From: Actinomadura darangshiensis
GTDB taxonomy: Bacteria; Actinomycetota; Actinomycetes; Streptosporangiales; Streptosporangiaceae
NCBI RefSeq assembly: GCF_004349235.1
Contig: NZ_SMKY01000002.1
Span: 35,042 to 99,041 of the forward strand
Length of the DNA: 64,000 nucleotides
Direction of reading: 5' to 3'
The notes under the pieces are model-generated. The model was not told the origin of the DNA. It was given only the letters and a program-made list of their open reading frames with translations, and ran no database searches. Of this stretch, positions 29,403 through 37,358 are shown one piece after another (positions within the stretch are counted from its first letter, which is position 1; every line of letters begins with the position of its first letter). A program made the position numbers and the translations under genes.

Positions 29403-29774
29403 GTGGGTAGTGGCAACGCGATTCGGGGCAGCCGCGTCGGGGCCGGTCCGATGGGGGAGGCGGAGCGCGGCGACGCCGCTCCCCGTGTCTGGGTGACCTT
29501 CTACTGCGCCAACCGGCATGAGACCCGCCCCAGCTTCGCGACGGACGTCGCGGTACCCGACACGTGGGACTGCCCGCGCTGCGGGTTCCCCGCCGGGCAG
29601 GATTCGGAGAACCCGCCGGCCCCGCCGAAGACGGAGCCTTACAAGACGCACCTCGCGTACGTGAAGGAGCGGCGCAGCGACGAGGACGGTGAGGCCATCC
29701 TGGAGGAGGCGCTCGCCAAGCTTCGCAAGAAGCGCGCCGCCGTCAAGCGGGCCATGGAGGCCGCGGCCCGCTAA
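29403..29774 (+). CDS. rbpA: RNA polymerase-binding protein RbpA
   Basis: A 123-residue actinobacteria-specific transcription factor. The core domain FYCANRHETRPSFATD / WDCPRCGFPAGQD has three Cys and one His that could bind zinc, and the C-terminal sigma-interaction helix is KTHLAYVKERRSDEDGEAIL. It stabilises the housekeeping sigma factor on RNA polymerase. GTG start preceded by GCGAGGAG. It ends at a strong stem-loop before the convergent hydrolase gene. Confidence 0.95.
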   Translation: MGSGNAIRGSRVGAGPMGEAERGDAAPRVWVTFYCANRHETRPSFATDVAVPDTWDCPRCGFPAGQDSENPPAPPKTEPYKTHLAYVKERRSDEDGEAILEEALAKLRKKRAAVKRAMEAAAR

Positions 29775-29792
29775 CGGCCCATCGGCACACCA

Positions 29793-29827
29793 CGTGGCCC
29801 GGTTCCCGATCAGCGGACCGGGCCACG
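29793..29827. terminator. Stem-loop between convergent rbpA and hydrolase genes
   Basis: CGTGGCCCGGT (29793-29803) pairs perfectly with ACCGGGCCACG (29817-29827) around a 13-base loop, and CCCCTTT follows. This 11-bp GC stem could end transcription from both sides. Confidence 0.65.
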
Positions 29828-29857
29828 CCCCTTTCCCGGGCTGGCTTCTCCCGGGCT

Positions 29858-30661
29858 TCAGGCCCCCCACAGGCCGGCGAGCGCCGCGTTCACGGCTTCG
29901 GGACGCTCCACATGCGGGTAGTGCGCCGCTCCGCGAACCCGGAGATGCCGCGCCCCGATCCGCTGCGCCGTGACCCGGCCGCACGCCATCAGCGGCTCGC
30001 CGCCGCGCTCCCGGTAGAGGGCGGGCGCCGTCTCCCAGGTCCCCGAGATCACGAGCTTGGGCCACGCCGCCTCGGCGAGCGCGGCCACGGGGATCGGCGC
30101 CTCCCAGCAGAGCCGCTCGCGCATCGCCGTGTGCGCACCGCGCAGCCGCCGCGGGGTCGGCTCCAGCGGCGGCAGCCCGACCGAGTCCGTCGCCGCCCGC
30201 AGGGCGGCTTCCGCGGGCAGGTCCGCCGGGAGCTTCGCGGTGTTCTCCCGGTTCGCGCGCAGTGCGGCGGCCACCGCGGGCTCCTCCGCCGCCGCCTGGT
30301 AGCAGCCCGGTTCGATCAGTGCGAGCGACAGCACGGCGCCGGGCCGCCGCACGGCCGCCAGCATCACGCCGACGGCGCCGTAGGAGTGCCCGGCGAGATG
30401 GGCGCCGTCGCCCATCAGGTCCGCGATGTCGTCGGCGTCGGCCAGGTAGTCGCCGGCGTACTCCGCCGAGCCGGTCTCCCCGCTGCCGCCGTTGCCCCTG
30501 CGGTCCATCGCCAGGACGCGGAACCCGGCGGCGAGCGGGCGCTGCGCCGCGAACCCGAGGGCCGGGTCGTCGCCCCAGCTCGTCGACCCGTGGACGAGGA
30601 TCGCGCGCGGCCCCGTCCCGCCGGTCTCGTCCCAGATGGTCACGTTGACGCCGCCGGCCAT
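29858..30661 (-). CDS. Alpha/beta-fold hydrolase
   Basis: A 267-residue hydrolase with an oxyanion region HGSTSWGDD, DRRGNGGSG, the nucleophile elbow GHSYGAVG (Ser near residue 95) and a C-terminal His in AAHYPHVERP. The substrate cannot be told. The ATG at 30661 is chosen for AAGGAGG 8 bases upstream; a GTG at 30670 would sit on the ribosome site itself. Divergent from a TetR-family gene across a 67-bp region with a perfect 10-bp inverted repeat, so the TetR protein is its likely regulator. Confidence 0.85.
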   Translation of the reverse strand: MAGGVNVTIWDETGGTGPRAILVHGSTSWGDDPALGFAAQRPLAAGFRVLAMDRRGNGGSGETGSAEYAGDYLADADDIADLMGDGAHLAGHSYGAVGVMLAAVRRPGAVLSLALIEPGCYQAAAEEPAVAAALRANRENTAKLPADLPAEAALRAATDSVGLPPLEPTPRRLRGAHTAMRERLCWEAPIPVAALAEAAWPKLVISGTWETAPALYRERGGEPLMACGRVTAQRIGARHLRVRGAAHYPHVERPEAVNAALAGLWGA

Positions 30662-30678
30662 CGCCGACACCTCCTTGA

Positions 30679-30705
30679 ACAGTGTTCAGCTTCATTGAAC
30701 ACTGT
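30679..30705. promoter_or_regulatory. TetR-type operator between divergent genes
   Basis: ACAGTGTTCA-N7-TGAACACTGT is a perfect 10-bp inverted repeat. The left arm also extends into a second palindrome (TGAAC-AGT-GTTCA, 30676-30688). It lies 18 bases from the hydrolase start and 23 from the TetR start. Confidence 0.82.
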
Positions 30706-30728
30706 ATAGGAAGCGCTAGGGTTGGCTC

Positions 30729-31448
30729 GTGCCCGAGCCCTCTCCTTCCGTCTGGATGCGTCCCGAGCGCCCGCCGCGGGACCGCCGGCTGACCCGCCGC
30801 CAGATCGTCCGGTACGCCGTCGAGATCCTCGACGCGGAGGGGAGCCGCGGCCTGTCGATGCGGCGGGTGGCGTCCGGCCTGGGCGTGACCGCGGGCTCGC
30901 TCTACTGGTACATGACCTCGAAGGACGAACTGCTGGAACTCGCCTTGGACGAAGTGCTCGGCGAGATCCTCGACGGCGACGCGGGGGAGCGGTCCCGCGA
31001 CGACTGGCGGGGCGCCCTGGCCCAGCTGGCCCACCGGAACCGGGCGATGCTGCTGCGCCACCCGTGGGTGCTGTCGGACCTGGCGGGCACCCCCAACCTC
31101 GGGCCGAACGCGCTCGCCCTCGGCGAGGCCGGGCTCACCGTCCTGTCCCGGGCCGGGTTCGCCGGAGCCGACCTGGACGCGGCCCTGACCGCCGTCAACG
31201 ACCACGTCATCGGAGCGGTGACGTCGGAGCTCTCCTGGCGCGCCGCGATGGACCGGACGAACGCGGCGGAGTGGGCGGAGCAGGCGGGCGAGTTCCTGCG
31301 CCGGGTCGCGGCCGAGCATCCCCTGCTCGGCGGTCGGATGGCCGCCACCGTGACCGTCGACGCGGAGCGCGAGTGCGAGCGGCGGTTCGCGTTCGCGCTG
31401 GACTGCCTCCTGGACGGCCTGGAGGCCCGACGCGCGACCGGAGGGTGA
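30729..31448 (+). CDS. TetR-family regulator (TetR_C-type C-terminal domain)
   Basis: A 239-residue protein. The HTH is near residues 22-65 (TRRQIVRYAVEILDAEG, RRVASGLGVTAGSLYWYMTSKDELLEL). The C-terminal ligand domain resembles the tetracycline-repressor class (MLLRHPWVLSDLAG, GFAGADLDAALTAVNDHVIG). GTG start. It probably represses itself and the divergent hydrolase through the operator at 30679-30705. Confidence 0.88.
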   Translation: MPEPSPSVWMRPERPPRDRRLTRRQIVRYAVEILDAEGSRGLSMRRVASGLGVTAGSLYWYMTSKDELLELALDEVLGEILDGDAGERSRDDWRGALAQLAHRNRAMLLRHPWVLSDLAGTPNLGPNALALGEAGLTVLSRAGFAGADLDAALTAVNDHVIGAVTSELSWRAAMDRTNAAEWAEQAGEFLRRVAAEHPLLGGRMAATVTVDAERECERRFAFALDCLLDGLEARRATGG

Positions 31449-31455
31449 GTCGACG

Positions 31456-31470
31456 CCTGGTGTGACCAGG
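31456..31470. terminator. Short stem-loop after the TetR gene
   Basis: CCTGGT-GTG-ACCAGG begins 8 bases after the TetR stop. It has a 6-bp stem and a 3-base loop, with only TTCG following. A weak terminator or an operator for the next gene are both possible. Confidence 0.35.
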
Positions 31471-31588
31471 TTCGATAGGCAACGGCGTATCAATCTGCAA
31501 GCGATATCCATATTGGACGTCACGCGCGCGGTTCTGGTCTGCTGGGCGCCGTCGGGTCGTCCGCCGAGGGGGAAGCAGGTACCGCCGC

Positions 31589-32101
31589 GTGCCGTTCGAG
31601 ACGCCCGGCTCGTCTCGCCGGGCTTTGCCCAAGGCCGCGGCTCTCCTGCCGTTGACGGGAACAGGGGCCACGGTCGCATATCGTGCGGACGAGCGTTTCG
31701 CGCTCTGCTCCACCTTCAAGACCCTCGCCGCGGCGGCCGTCCCGCACCGGAACCCGCTCAGCCATCTGGACGAGCGCGTCACCTACACGCGGGCGGACGT
31801 CAACTCCATCTCGCCGATCACCAAGGACCACATCGCGACCGGAATGACCATCGAGCAGCTGTGCGACGCCGCCATCCGCTTCAGCGACGGCGCGGCCGGC
31901 AACCTGCTGATGCGCGACATCGGCGGCCCCACGCGGCTCACCGCCTACCGCCGCGAACTCGGGGACACCGTCACGCGCATGGACGACCGCCCGGGGGACC
32001 CGCGCGACACCGTCATGTCGGACCGCCCGGGGGACGAGACGCCGCCCGAGGAAGCTGTGATCGCCGAGGCCGCGAGGCGGATCGCCTCCACGCTCGGCTA
32101 G
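31589..32101 (+). pseudogene. Decayed class A beta-lactamase
   Basis: A 170-residue open frame against about 290 for the family. Recognisable segments in order: TGTGATVAYRADERFALCSTFK (the STFK box with Ser70 and Lys73), DVNSISPITKDHIATGMT, FSDGAAGNLLM (SDN box altered to SDG), GGPTRLTAYRRELGDTVTRMD, then PGDPRDTVM and a C-terminal EEAVIAEAARRIA. The omega loop with Glu166 and about 80 residues carrying the KTG box are missing, and the signal peptide is unrecognisable. With SDN, Glu166 and KTG lost it cannot hydrolyse beta-lactams in the normal way. The start codon is uncertain. Confidence 0.85.
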
Positions 32102-32111
32102 GCGCTCGCCC

Positions 32112-33308
32112 GTGACCGTCGCCGCACCCGCGTCCGCTCCCGTGCCGGCCGATCCCGCCCCGGGCCCGTCCGGCCGCCGCGTGGTCGTGACGGTGGTCGC
32201 GATCCAGCTCGCCGCGTGCCTCGGGTTCTTCGCGGTGACGGCGCACCTGGTCGCGCATCTCCGGCACGACCTGGGCCTTGCGGCCGGGACGGTCGGGCTG
32301 GTCCTCGGCGTGCGGGTGGGCCTGCAGTTCGGGCTGCTGCTGCCGGTCGGCGCGGTCACCGACCTGCTCGGCGCGCGCACGACCGGGGTGCTCTCCTGCG
32401 TCCTGCGCGCGCTGGGATTCGTGATCCTCGGGTCCGCCGGGAGTGTGGGCGGGCTGCTGTGCGCGTCCGTCGCCCTCGCGATGGGCGGTGCGCTCTACAA
32501 CCCCTCGGTCCACAGCCTGCTGGCCGCCGTCGGACCGGACGGCAGATCCGGCGGCTTCGCCGGTTATGTCGTGGCCCAGCACGTCGCGACGATCGCGGGC
32601 CCGCCCATGGGTCTTCTCCTCCTCGCCACAGGACCGGGGTTCGCGCTCCTGACGGGAACGGCCGCCGCCCTCTGGACGGTCGCCGGCGTCCTGTTCCTGC
32701 TCCTGCCCCGGTCCGCGCGGAAACGTGTGCCCGCGGGCGGCCGTGCGGTCCTCGCGGGCGTGCGGACGGTGCTCGGCGACCGCGTGTTCCTGTACTTCAC
32801 GCTGCTGACCGCGCCCACGACGCTGCTGGCCGGCCACATCATGACGGCCGTGCCCCTGCTCGGGTTCGCGCCCGCGGCGGCGACACTGTCCTTCTCGGTC
32901 CTGGCCATGGTCGCGGCGGCCGTCCAGCCCTTCGTCGCGGCCGGGCGCCGGGGCGAGCGGCCGTGGGTGCTGCGCCTCGGGCTGACGTGCGCGGCGGCGG
33001 CCTTCTTCGTCCTCGCGGCGCTGGACGGCGGCCAGCCCGGCCCGCTGCTGCTCGCCGCCGTCCTCAACGGCGTGGCGAACGGCCTCATCCAGCCGGCGGT
33101 CTTCCAGCGCACCGCCCGGCATGCCCCGCGGGAGCGCTTCGGCTCCTACTACGGCGTCCTGGAGGGCTGCTCCGGCATGTTCGCCTTCGCGGGCGACCTG
33201 GTGGTCGGGCGGCTCTTCGACCTGGGCCAGGCCGGTGCGGCCGGGGCCATGCTCGGTGTCGGCCTCTTCGCGCTCCTGGCGGCGCTGGGCACGTTCCGCG
33301 TCGAATAA
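32112..33308 (+). CDS. MFS transporter
   Basis: A 398-residue protein with about 12 hydrophobic segments after a Pro/Ala-rich N-terminus. The MFS loop 2-3 region appears as PVGAVTDLLGARTTGVLSCVLRALG. Substrate unknown; drug or metabolite efflux is usual for such short MFS proteins. The GTG start lies 10 bases after the beta-lactamase remnant, so it may once have been co-transcribed with it. Confidence 0.85.
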   Translation: MTVAAPASAPVPADPAPGPSGRRVVVTVVAIQLAACLGFFAVTAHLVAHLRHDLGLAAGTVGLVLGVRVGLQFGLLLPVGAVTDLLGARTTGVLSCVLRALGFVILGSAGSVGGLLCASVALAMGGALYNPSVHSLLAAVGPDGRSGGFAGYVVAQHVATIAGPPMGLLLLATGPGFALLTGTAAALWTVAGVLFLLLPRSARKRVPAGGRAVLAGVRTVLGDRVFLYFTLLTAPTTLLAGHIMTAVPLLGFAPAAATLSFSVLAMVAAAVQPFVAAGRRGERPWVLRLGLTCAAAAFFVLAALDGGQPGPLLLAAVLNGVANGLIQPAVFQRTARHAPRERFGSYYGVLEGCSGMFAFAGDLVVGRLFDLGQAGAAGAMLGVGLFALLAALGTFRVE

Positions 33309-33386
33309 TCTTCGGAGGAACGGACGCCGGAGCGCGTTTCACGCGCGGGAGTTCGGCGTCCGGCGGACGGTTCGGGAGGAGAGCAC

Positions 33387-33878
33387 ATGGACGCGGTCGA
33401 CCAGGCGATCCTGCGGCGCCTGCAGCGGGACGGGCGGCAGACCAACCGGGAACTGGCCGAGGCGGTGGGGATCGCCCCGTCCACGGCCCTGGAGCGGACG
33501 CGGGCGCTGCGCTCCCGGGGCGTCATCACCGGATTCCACGCGGCCGTCGACCTGGAGGGGCTCGGGCGCGGCGTGCAGGCGCTGATCTCGATCCGGATCC
33601 GGCCGCAGTCGCGCGAGGCCATCGAGTCCGCCCGCGACAGCATGGCCTCGATGCCCGAGACGATCGGGGTCTTCGTCGTGACGGGGAACGAGGACCTGCT
33701 CGTCCACGTGGCGGTGTCGAGCACCGCCTACCTGCGCGACTTCGTGCTCGACCGGCTGGCCCGCCGCAAGGAGTACGTGGACGTCCGCACCATCGTGGTG
33801 TACGACTACGTCCAGCCGGTGGAGCAGTCCGAACTTCCATCGGAAGGACGTTCGGAAGGCCGAACTCCCTACCGTTGA
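33387..33878 (+). CDS. Lrp/AsnC-family regulator
   Basis: A 163-residue protein. An N-terminal HTH (DAVDQAILRRLQRDGRQTNRELAEAVGIAPSTALER) is followed by a RAM effector domain (GVQALISIRIRPQSRE, VFVVTGNEDLLVHVAV). Lrp-type proteins usually sense amino acids and control a neighbouring transporter; the EamA exporter starts 110 bases downstream. GGAGGAGAG precedes the ATG. Confidence 0.9.
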   Translation: MDAVDQAILRRLQRDGRQTNRELAEAVGIAPSTALERTRALRSRGVITGFHAAVDLEGLGRGVQALISIRIRPQSREAIESARDSMASMPETIGVFVVTGNEDLLVHVAVSSTAYLRDFVLDRLARRKEYVDVRTIVVYDYVQPVEQSELPSEGRSEGRTPYR

Positions 33879-33987
33879 CCGCTGCCTCAGTGGTACGGCA
33901 GCGAAGTAATGACGGCTGTGGCCGCTGCTACCGAACCAACAACGGCTGATCAAGCATTGGTCCGCATGTCCTTCTAGCGTCGGCGCC

Positions 33988-34995
33988 ATGGACCGACGAA
34001 ACATTCCGTCCGGTGTGCTGCTGGTGCTGGCGGCCGGTGTGCTCTGGGGGACGGTCGGGCCGGCGCAGGTGCTGGCCGGGCCGTCCGCGAGCCCGGTCGC
34101 GATCGGCGGCGCCCGGATCTTCTCCGGCGGGCTGATCCTCGCCGCCCTCGTCCTCGTGACGAACCGGCGCGCGTTCCGCGCGCTGACCCGGCGCACCTGG
34201 CCGCCCCTGGTGGCCGCCTCCGCCGCCACCGGGATCTTCCAGGCCTCGTTCTTCAGCGCGGTCGACCGGACCGGCGCCGCCGTCGCGACCGCCGTCGTGT
34301 TCGGGCTCGCCCCCGTCTCGACGGGCCTGTGCGAACGCCTCGTCCTGGGCGGCCGGCTGAGCCGCCGCTGGTGGGCGGGGACGGCGTGCGCGATCGGCGG
34401 CGTCGCGCTGCTGATGGTCCCGGCGTCGTCCGTCCACGTGGACCCAGCCGGGGTCGCGCTCAGCCTCGCCGGCGGGGCGTGCTTCGGCGTCTACACGGTC
34501 TCGGCCAAGGTCCTGACCGGCCGGGACGTGGGCATGGCCGCCGCGGTGTCGGTGACGCTGCTGGCCGGGGGAGCGGCCCTGCTGCCCTGGACGATCGCGG
34601 AGCTGCCCTCCCTCGCGGCTCCGCGCCCGGCGGCGCTGGTGGCCTGGCTCGGGATCGCCGCGACCGCCGCCGCGTACATGTTCTTCGTCACCGGCCTCGG
34701 CCGCGTCCCCGCCGCGACCGCCGGGACCCTCAGCCTCGCCGAGCCGCTCGTGGCCACGGCACTCGCGATCCTCGTCCTCGGGGAGCGCATGTCGGCGCCG
34801 GTCGCGGCCGGGTCGCTGCTCCTGCTGGGCGGCCTGTTCGTCGTCTCGCTTCCCGCGCGGGCACTGCCCGGGCGAGCACTGCCCGCACGGATACCGCCCG
34901 CGCGGATACAGCGCGGGAAGGCGGCGGCTCGGTATGATGGCGCGCACGCGACTGGCGCAGTCAAGGTGGAGACGACCACCGGGGAGCGAGAGTAG
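33988..34995 (+). CDS. EamA/DMT-family exporter with a repeat-derived tail
   Basis: A 335-residue protein with ten hydrophobic segments and two EamA repeats (VLLVLAAGVLWGTVGPAQV; GVALSLAGGACFGVYTVSAK). The family exports amino acids or metabolites. After the last helix (near residue 288) a basic tail of about 48 residues follows. Its first part is five 15-bp repeats (LPAR/ALPGR/ALPAR/IPPAR) and its last 17 residues are encoded by the ZTP riboswitch of the next gene. The stop at 34993 lies inside that aptamer. An Lrp regulator upstream may control it. Confidence 0.88.
   Translation: MDRRNIPSGVLLVLAAGVLWGTVGPAQVLAGPSASPVAIGGARIFSGGLILAALVLVTNRRAFRALTRRTWPPLVAASAATGIFQASFFSAVDRTGAAVATAVVFGLAPVSTGLCERLVLGGRLSRRWWAGTACAIGGVALLMVPASSVHVDPAGVALSLAGGACFGVYTVSAKVLTGRDVGMAAAVSVTLLAGGAALLPWTIAELPSLAAPRPAALVAWLGIAATAAAYMFFVTGLGRVPAATAGTLSLAEPLVATALAILVLGERMSAPVAAGSLLLLGGLFVVSLPARALPGRALPARIPPARIQRGKAAARYDGAHATGAVKVETTTGERE
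34846..34920. repeat. 15-bp tandem repeats, 5 units, in the eamA 3' end
   Basis: Five 15-base units from 34846 encode SLPAR, ALPGR, ALPAR, IPPAR and IQRGK. Units 2-4 (34861, 34876, 34891) are the clearest, with core CTGCCCG. They lie after the last membrane helix and just before the riboswitch promoter region. Confidence 0.75.
34933..34938 (+). promoter_or_regulatory. Possible -10 element for the glyA transcript
   Basis: TATGAT stands alone in very GC-rich sequence and ends about 7 bases before the ZTP aptamer, the right spacing for the transcription start. No good -35 hexamer was seen 16-18 bases upstream, where the 15-bp repeats lie. Confidence 0.4.
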
Positions 34996-35022
34996 TCCGC
35001 ACACCGCGCGCCTGGGTGTACG
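34945..35022 (+). ncRNA. ZTP/ZMP (pfl) riboswitch upstream of glyA
   Basis: Several conserved pfl-motif pieces occur in order: ACTGGCG (34951-34957), a hairpin GGTGG-N6-CCACC (34965-34980), GGGGAGCGA directly after it, then after a short loop CGCGCCTGGGTG (about 35007-35018). This RNA class binds ZMP/ZTP, a signal of low 10-formyl-THF, and commonly sits before glyA and purine or folate genes in actinobacteria. A GC hairpin region (GGGTCCCC ... GGGGCGCCC, 35022-35044) just before the glyA ribosome site may be the expression platform. The first two-thirds of the aptamer overlap the coding end of the EamA gene. Confidence 0.85.
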
Positions 35023-35075
35023 GGTCCCCTACGCCGGGGCGCCCGAAGCTCCGGCGAACAGCGCGGAGGCTTGCG

Positions 35076-36347
35076 ATGCACGAACCGGCCGTACCCCACC
35101 TGCAGAGCCAGGACCCCGAGATCGCGGGGCTGGTGGAGGCCGAGGCCCGCCGCCAGTACGAGAAGATCCGGCTGATCGCCTCGGAGAACTACGTGTCGGC
35201 CGCGGTCCTTGAGGCCGCCGGCACGGTCCTCACCAACAAGTACTCCGAGGGCTACGAGGGCAAGCGGTACTACGAGGGGCAGCAGAACGTCGACCCGATC
35301 GAGCACCTCGCCATCGACCGGGCGAAGCGGCTGTTCGGCGTCGAGCACGCCAATGTCCAGCCGTACTCGGGGTCGCCCGCCAACCTCGCCGTCTACATGG
35401 CGTTCCTGGAGCCGGGCGACCCGGTGATGGGCCTGTCGCTGCCGATGGGCGGCCACCTCACGCACGGCTGGTCGGTGTCGGCCACCGGCAAGTGGTTCCG
35501 GCCCGTCCGGTACGACGTGCGCGCCGACACCGGGCGCGTCGACATGGACCAGGTGCGCGACCTCGCGCTCAGGGAGCGGCCGAAGCTCATCTGGTGCGGC
35601 GGCACCGCCATCCCGCGGACGATCGACTTCCCGGCGTTCGCCGAGATCGCCCGCGAGGCCGGCGCGGTCCTCGCCGCCGACATCGCGCACATCGCGGGCC
35701 TGGTCGCGGGCGGCGCCCACCCGTCCCCGGCGGGCCACGCGGACGTCATCTCCACGACCACGCACAAGACGCTGCGCGGCCCGCGCGGCGCGATGGTCAT
35801 GTCGACGGCCGAGCACGCGAAGGCGATCGACAAGGCCGTCTTCCCCGGCCTGCAGGGCGGCCCGCACAACCACACGACCGCCGCGATCGCCGTCGCGCTG
35901 AAGGAGGCCGCGCAGCCCGGCTTCAGCGGGTACGCGCGGCAGGTCGTCGCGAACGCCCAGGTGCTGGCCGCCGCGCTGCTGGACCGCGGCTACGACCTGG
36001 TCTCCGGCGGCACCGACAACCACCTGATCCTGATCGACCTGACGAACAAGGGCGTCGCGGGCAAGCCCGCCGCGCAGGCCCTCGACCGCGCGGGGATCGA
36101 GCTGAACTACAACGCCGTCCCGTTCGACCCGCGCAAGCCGTTCGACCCGTCGGGGCTGCGGCTCGGCACCCCCGCGATCACCACCCGGGGCGTCGGCGAG
36201 GACCAGATGCCGCAGATCGCCGCCTGGATCGACGAGGTCGTCCAGGCGACCGCCAAGCAGGACGGGGCGGTCGTCGACCGGGTCGCCGGGCAGGTCCGCG
36301 AGCTGCTCGCGTCCTACCCGATGCCCGGCTGGACGTCCGCGCCCTGA
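35076..36347 (+). CDS. glyA: Serine hydroxymethyltransferase
   Basis: A 423-residue PLP enzyme: LIASENYVS, YSEGYEGKRYYEGQQNVD, NVQPYSGSPANLAVYMAFL, the PLP-lysine motif STTTHKTLRGPRGAM, and LRLGTPAITTRGVGE. It interconverts serine + THF and glycine + methylene-THF. The ATG at 35076 follows GCGGAGG. A ZTP riboswitch lies in the leader, linking expression to folate one-carbon status. Followed by five 15-bp tandem repeats. Confidence 0.97.
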   Translation: MHEPAVPHLQSQDPEIAGLVEAEARRQYEKIRLIASENYVSAAVLEAAGTVLTNKYSEGYEGKRYYEGQQNVDPIEHLAIDRAKRLFGVEHANVQPYSGSPANLAVYMAFLEPGDPVMGLSLPMGGHLTHGWSVSATGKWFRPVRYDVRADTGRVDMDQVRDLALRERPKLIWCGGTAIPRTIDFPAFAEIAREAGAVLAADIAHIAGLVAGGAHPSPAGHADVISTTTHKTLRGPRGAMVMSTAEHAKAIDKAVFPGLQGGPHNHTTAAIAVALKEAAQPGFSGYARQVVANAQVLAAALLDRGYDLVSGGTDNHLILIDLTNKGVAGKPAAQALDRAGIELNYNAVPFDPRKPFDPSGLRLGTPAITTRGVGEDQMPQIAAWIDEVVQATAKQDGAVVDRVAGQVRELLASYPMPGWTSAP

Positions 36348-36422
36348 TATCCCGGCACGGGGTATCCCGGCGCGGGATATCCCGGGGCGGCATATCTCAG
36401 CACGGGATTTCTCAGCACGGGC
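36348..36422. repeat. 15-bp tandem repeat, 5 units, between convergent genes
   Basis: Units at 36348, 36363, 36378, 36393 and 36408 follow TATCCCGGCRCGGGR, the last two changed to TNTCTCAGCACGGG. The array begins right after the glyA stop and runs into the last 4 codons of the convergent methyltransferase. Confidence 0.9.
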
Positions 36423-37230
36423 GCAGCAGCGTGATCATGCGCCAGGCTTCGGGGTCGGTGAGGGCCACCGCGTTCTCGCCGGCCCCGAAGTCGCCGTACT
36501 GCGCGACGACGTCGAGACCGCCCGCCAGCCGGATCGCGGCGTCCAGCTCGGTGGCGCTCCAGAACCGGTAGGGGACGACGTCGCGGATGACCCGCACACC
36601 GCCTTCGCCGGGAGGTCGTCCCCCCGTTTCGGCGGGGCCGTCGCCGGTGATGGTCATCGTGACGTGGTCATCGGCGATCTGGGTGACCGGGTCCAGCCGG
36701 TCGGCCGGCTCGCCCCAGCGCACGGTGGCGCGGACGCCGTCCCGCTCGACCGTCCAGCCGGTGCTGACGCTGGGGTCGTCACCCAGCCGGTCCCGCGGGT
36801 GGGACATCTCCACGATGTAGAGGCCGCCGGGAGGCAAGTGCGCGGCCGCGCGGCGCAGATGCGCGACGAACGCGTCGAGCGTCATGAGATGGGACGTCGA
36901 GTCGAGCATGGTGACGACGAGGTCGAACCGGCGGCCCAGGTCGAACCGGGTCATGTCGCCTTCGACGACCTCCACCTCGACGCCGTCGCGCCGGGCCGCG
37001 CGGGCGGCGTAGGCGCACATTCGCGGGTTCAGGTCGAGCGCCGTCGCGGCCACGCCCCGGCGGGCGAACTCGCGGGCGTGCTCGGCGGGCCCGGCGGCCA
37101 GCTCCAGCACCGCCGCCGGTGCCGCGCCCCGCTCGGCGCACCAGGCGAGGAGCGCGTCCACCTCGCCCGGCACGTCGCGGAACGAGCACGCCAGCTCGTA
37201 CGTCCAGGGGTCGTCGTAGATGCCGCTCAC
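36412..37230 (-). CDS. SAM-dependent methyltransferase
   Basis: A 272-residue class I methyltransferase. Motif I is VLELAAGPAEHAREFARRG near residue 42, then ALDLNPRMCAYA, VEGDMTRFDL and LVVTMLDSTSHL. The substrate is unknown. The peptide ETGGRPPGEGG near residue 205 interrupts a stretch that otherwise runs TMTITGDGP...VRVIRDVVPYRFW; it is encoded by a sequence matching 14 of 16 bases of the GC repeat found after whiA and in pgk. The stop region lies in the 15-bp array shared with glyA. Confidence 0.82.
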   Translation of the reverse strand: MSGIYDDPWTYELACSFRDVPGEVDALLAWCAERGAAPAAVLELAAGPAEHAREFARRGVAATALDLNPRMCAYAARAARRDGVEVEVVEGDMTRFDLGRRFDLVVTMLDSTSHLMTLDAFVAHLRRAAAHLPPGGLYIVEMSHPRDRLGDDPSVSTGWTVERDGVRATVRWGEPADRLDPVTQIADDHVTMTITGDGPAETGGRPPGEGGVRVIRDVVPYRFWSATELDAAIRLAGGLDVVAQYGDFGAGENAVALTDPEAWRMITLLRPC

Positions 37231-37358
37231 CGGCCCATCCTCCCAGCGCCCCCGGCCCGGCGGGACGGTTGCGCGGCGGCTACGTCATCCTGTGCCAGGG
37301 GTTTCACATTCCGGACGGGGGGTTGAGCAGCCCGCGCGGACCGCCTAGCGTGCGGTAA

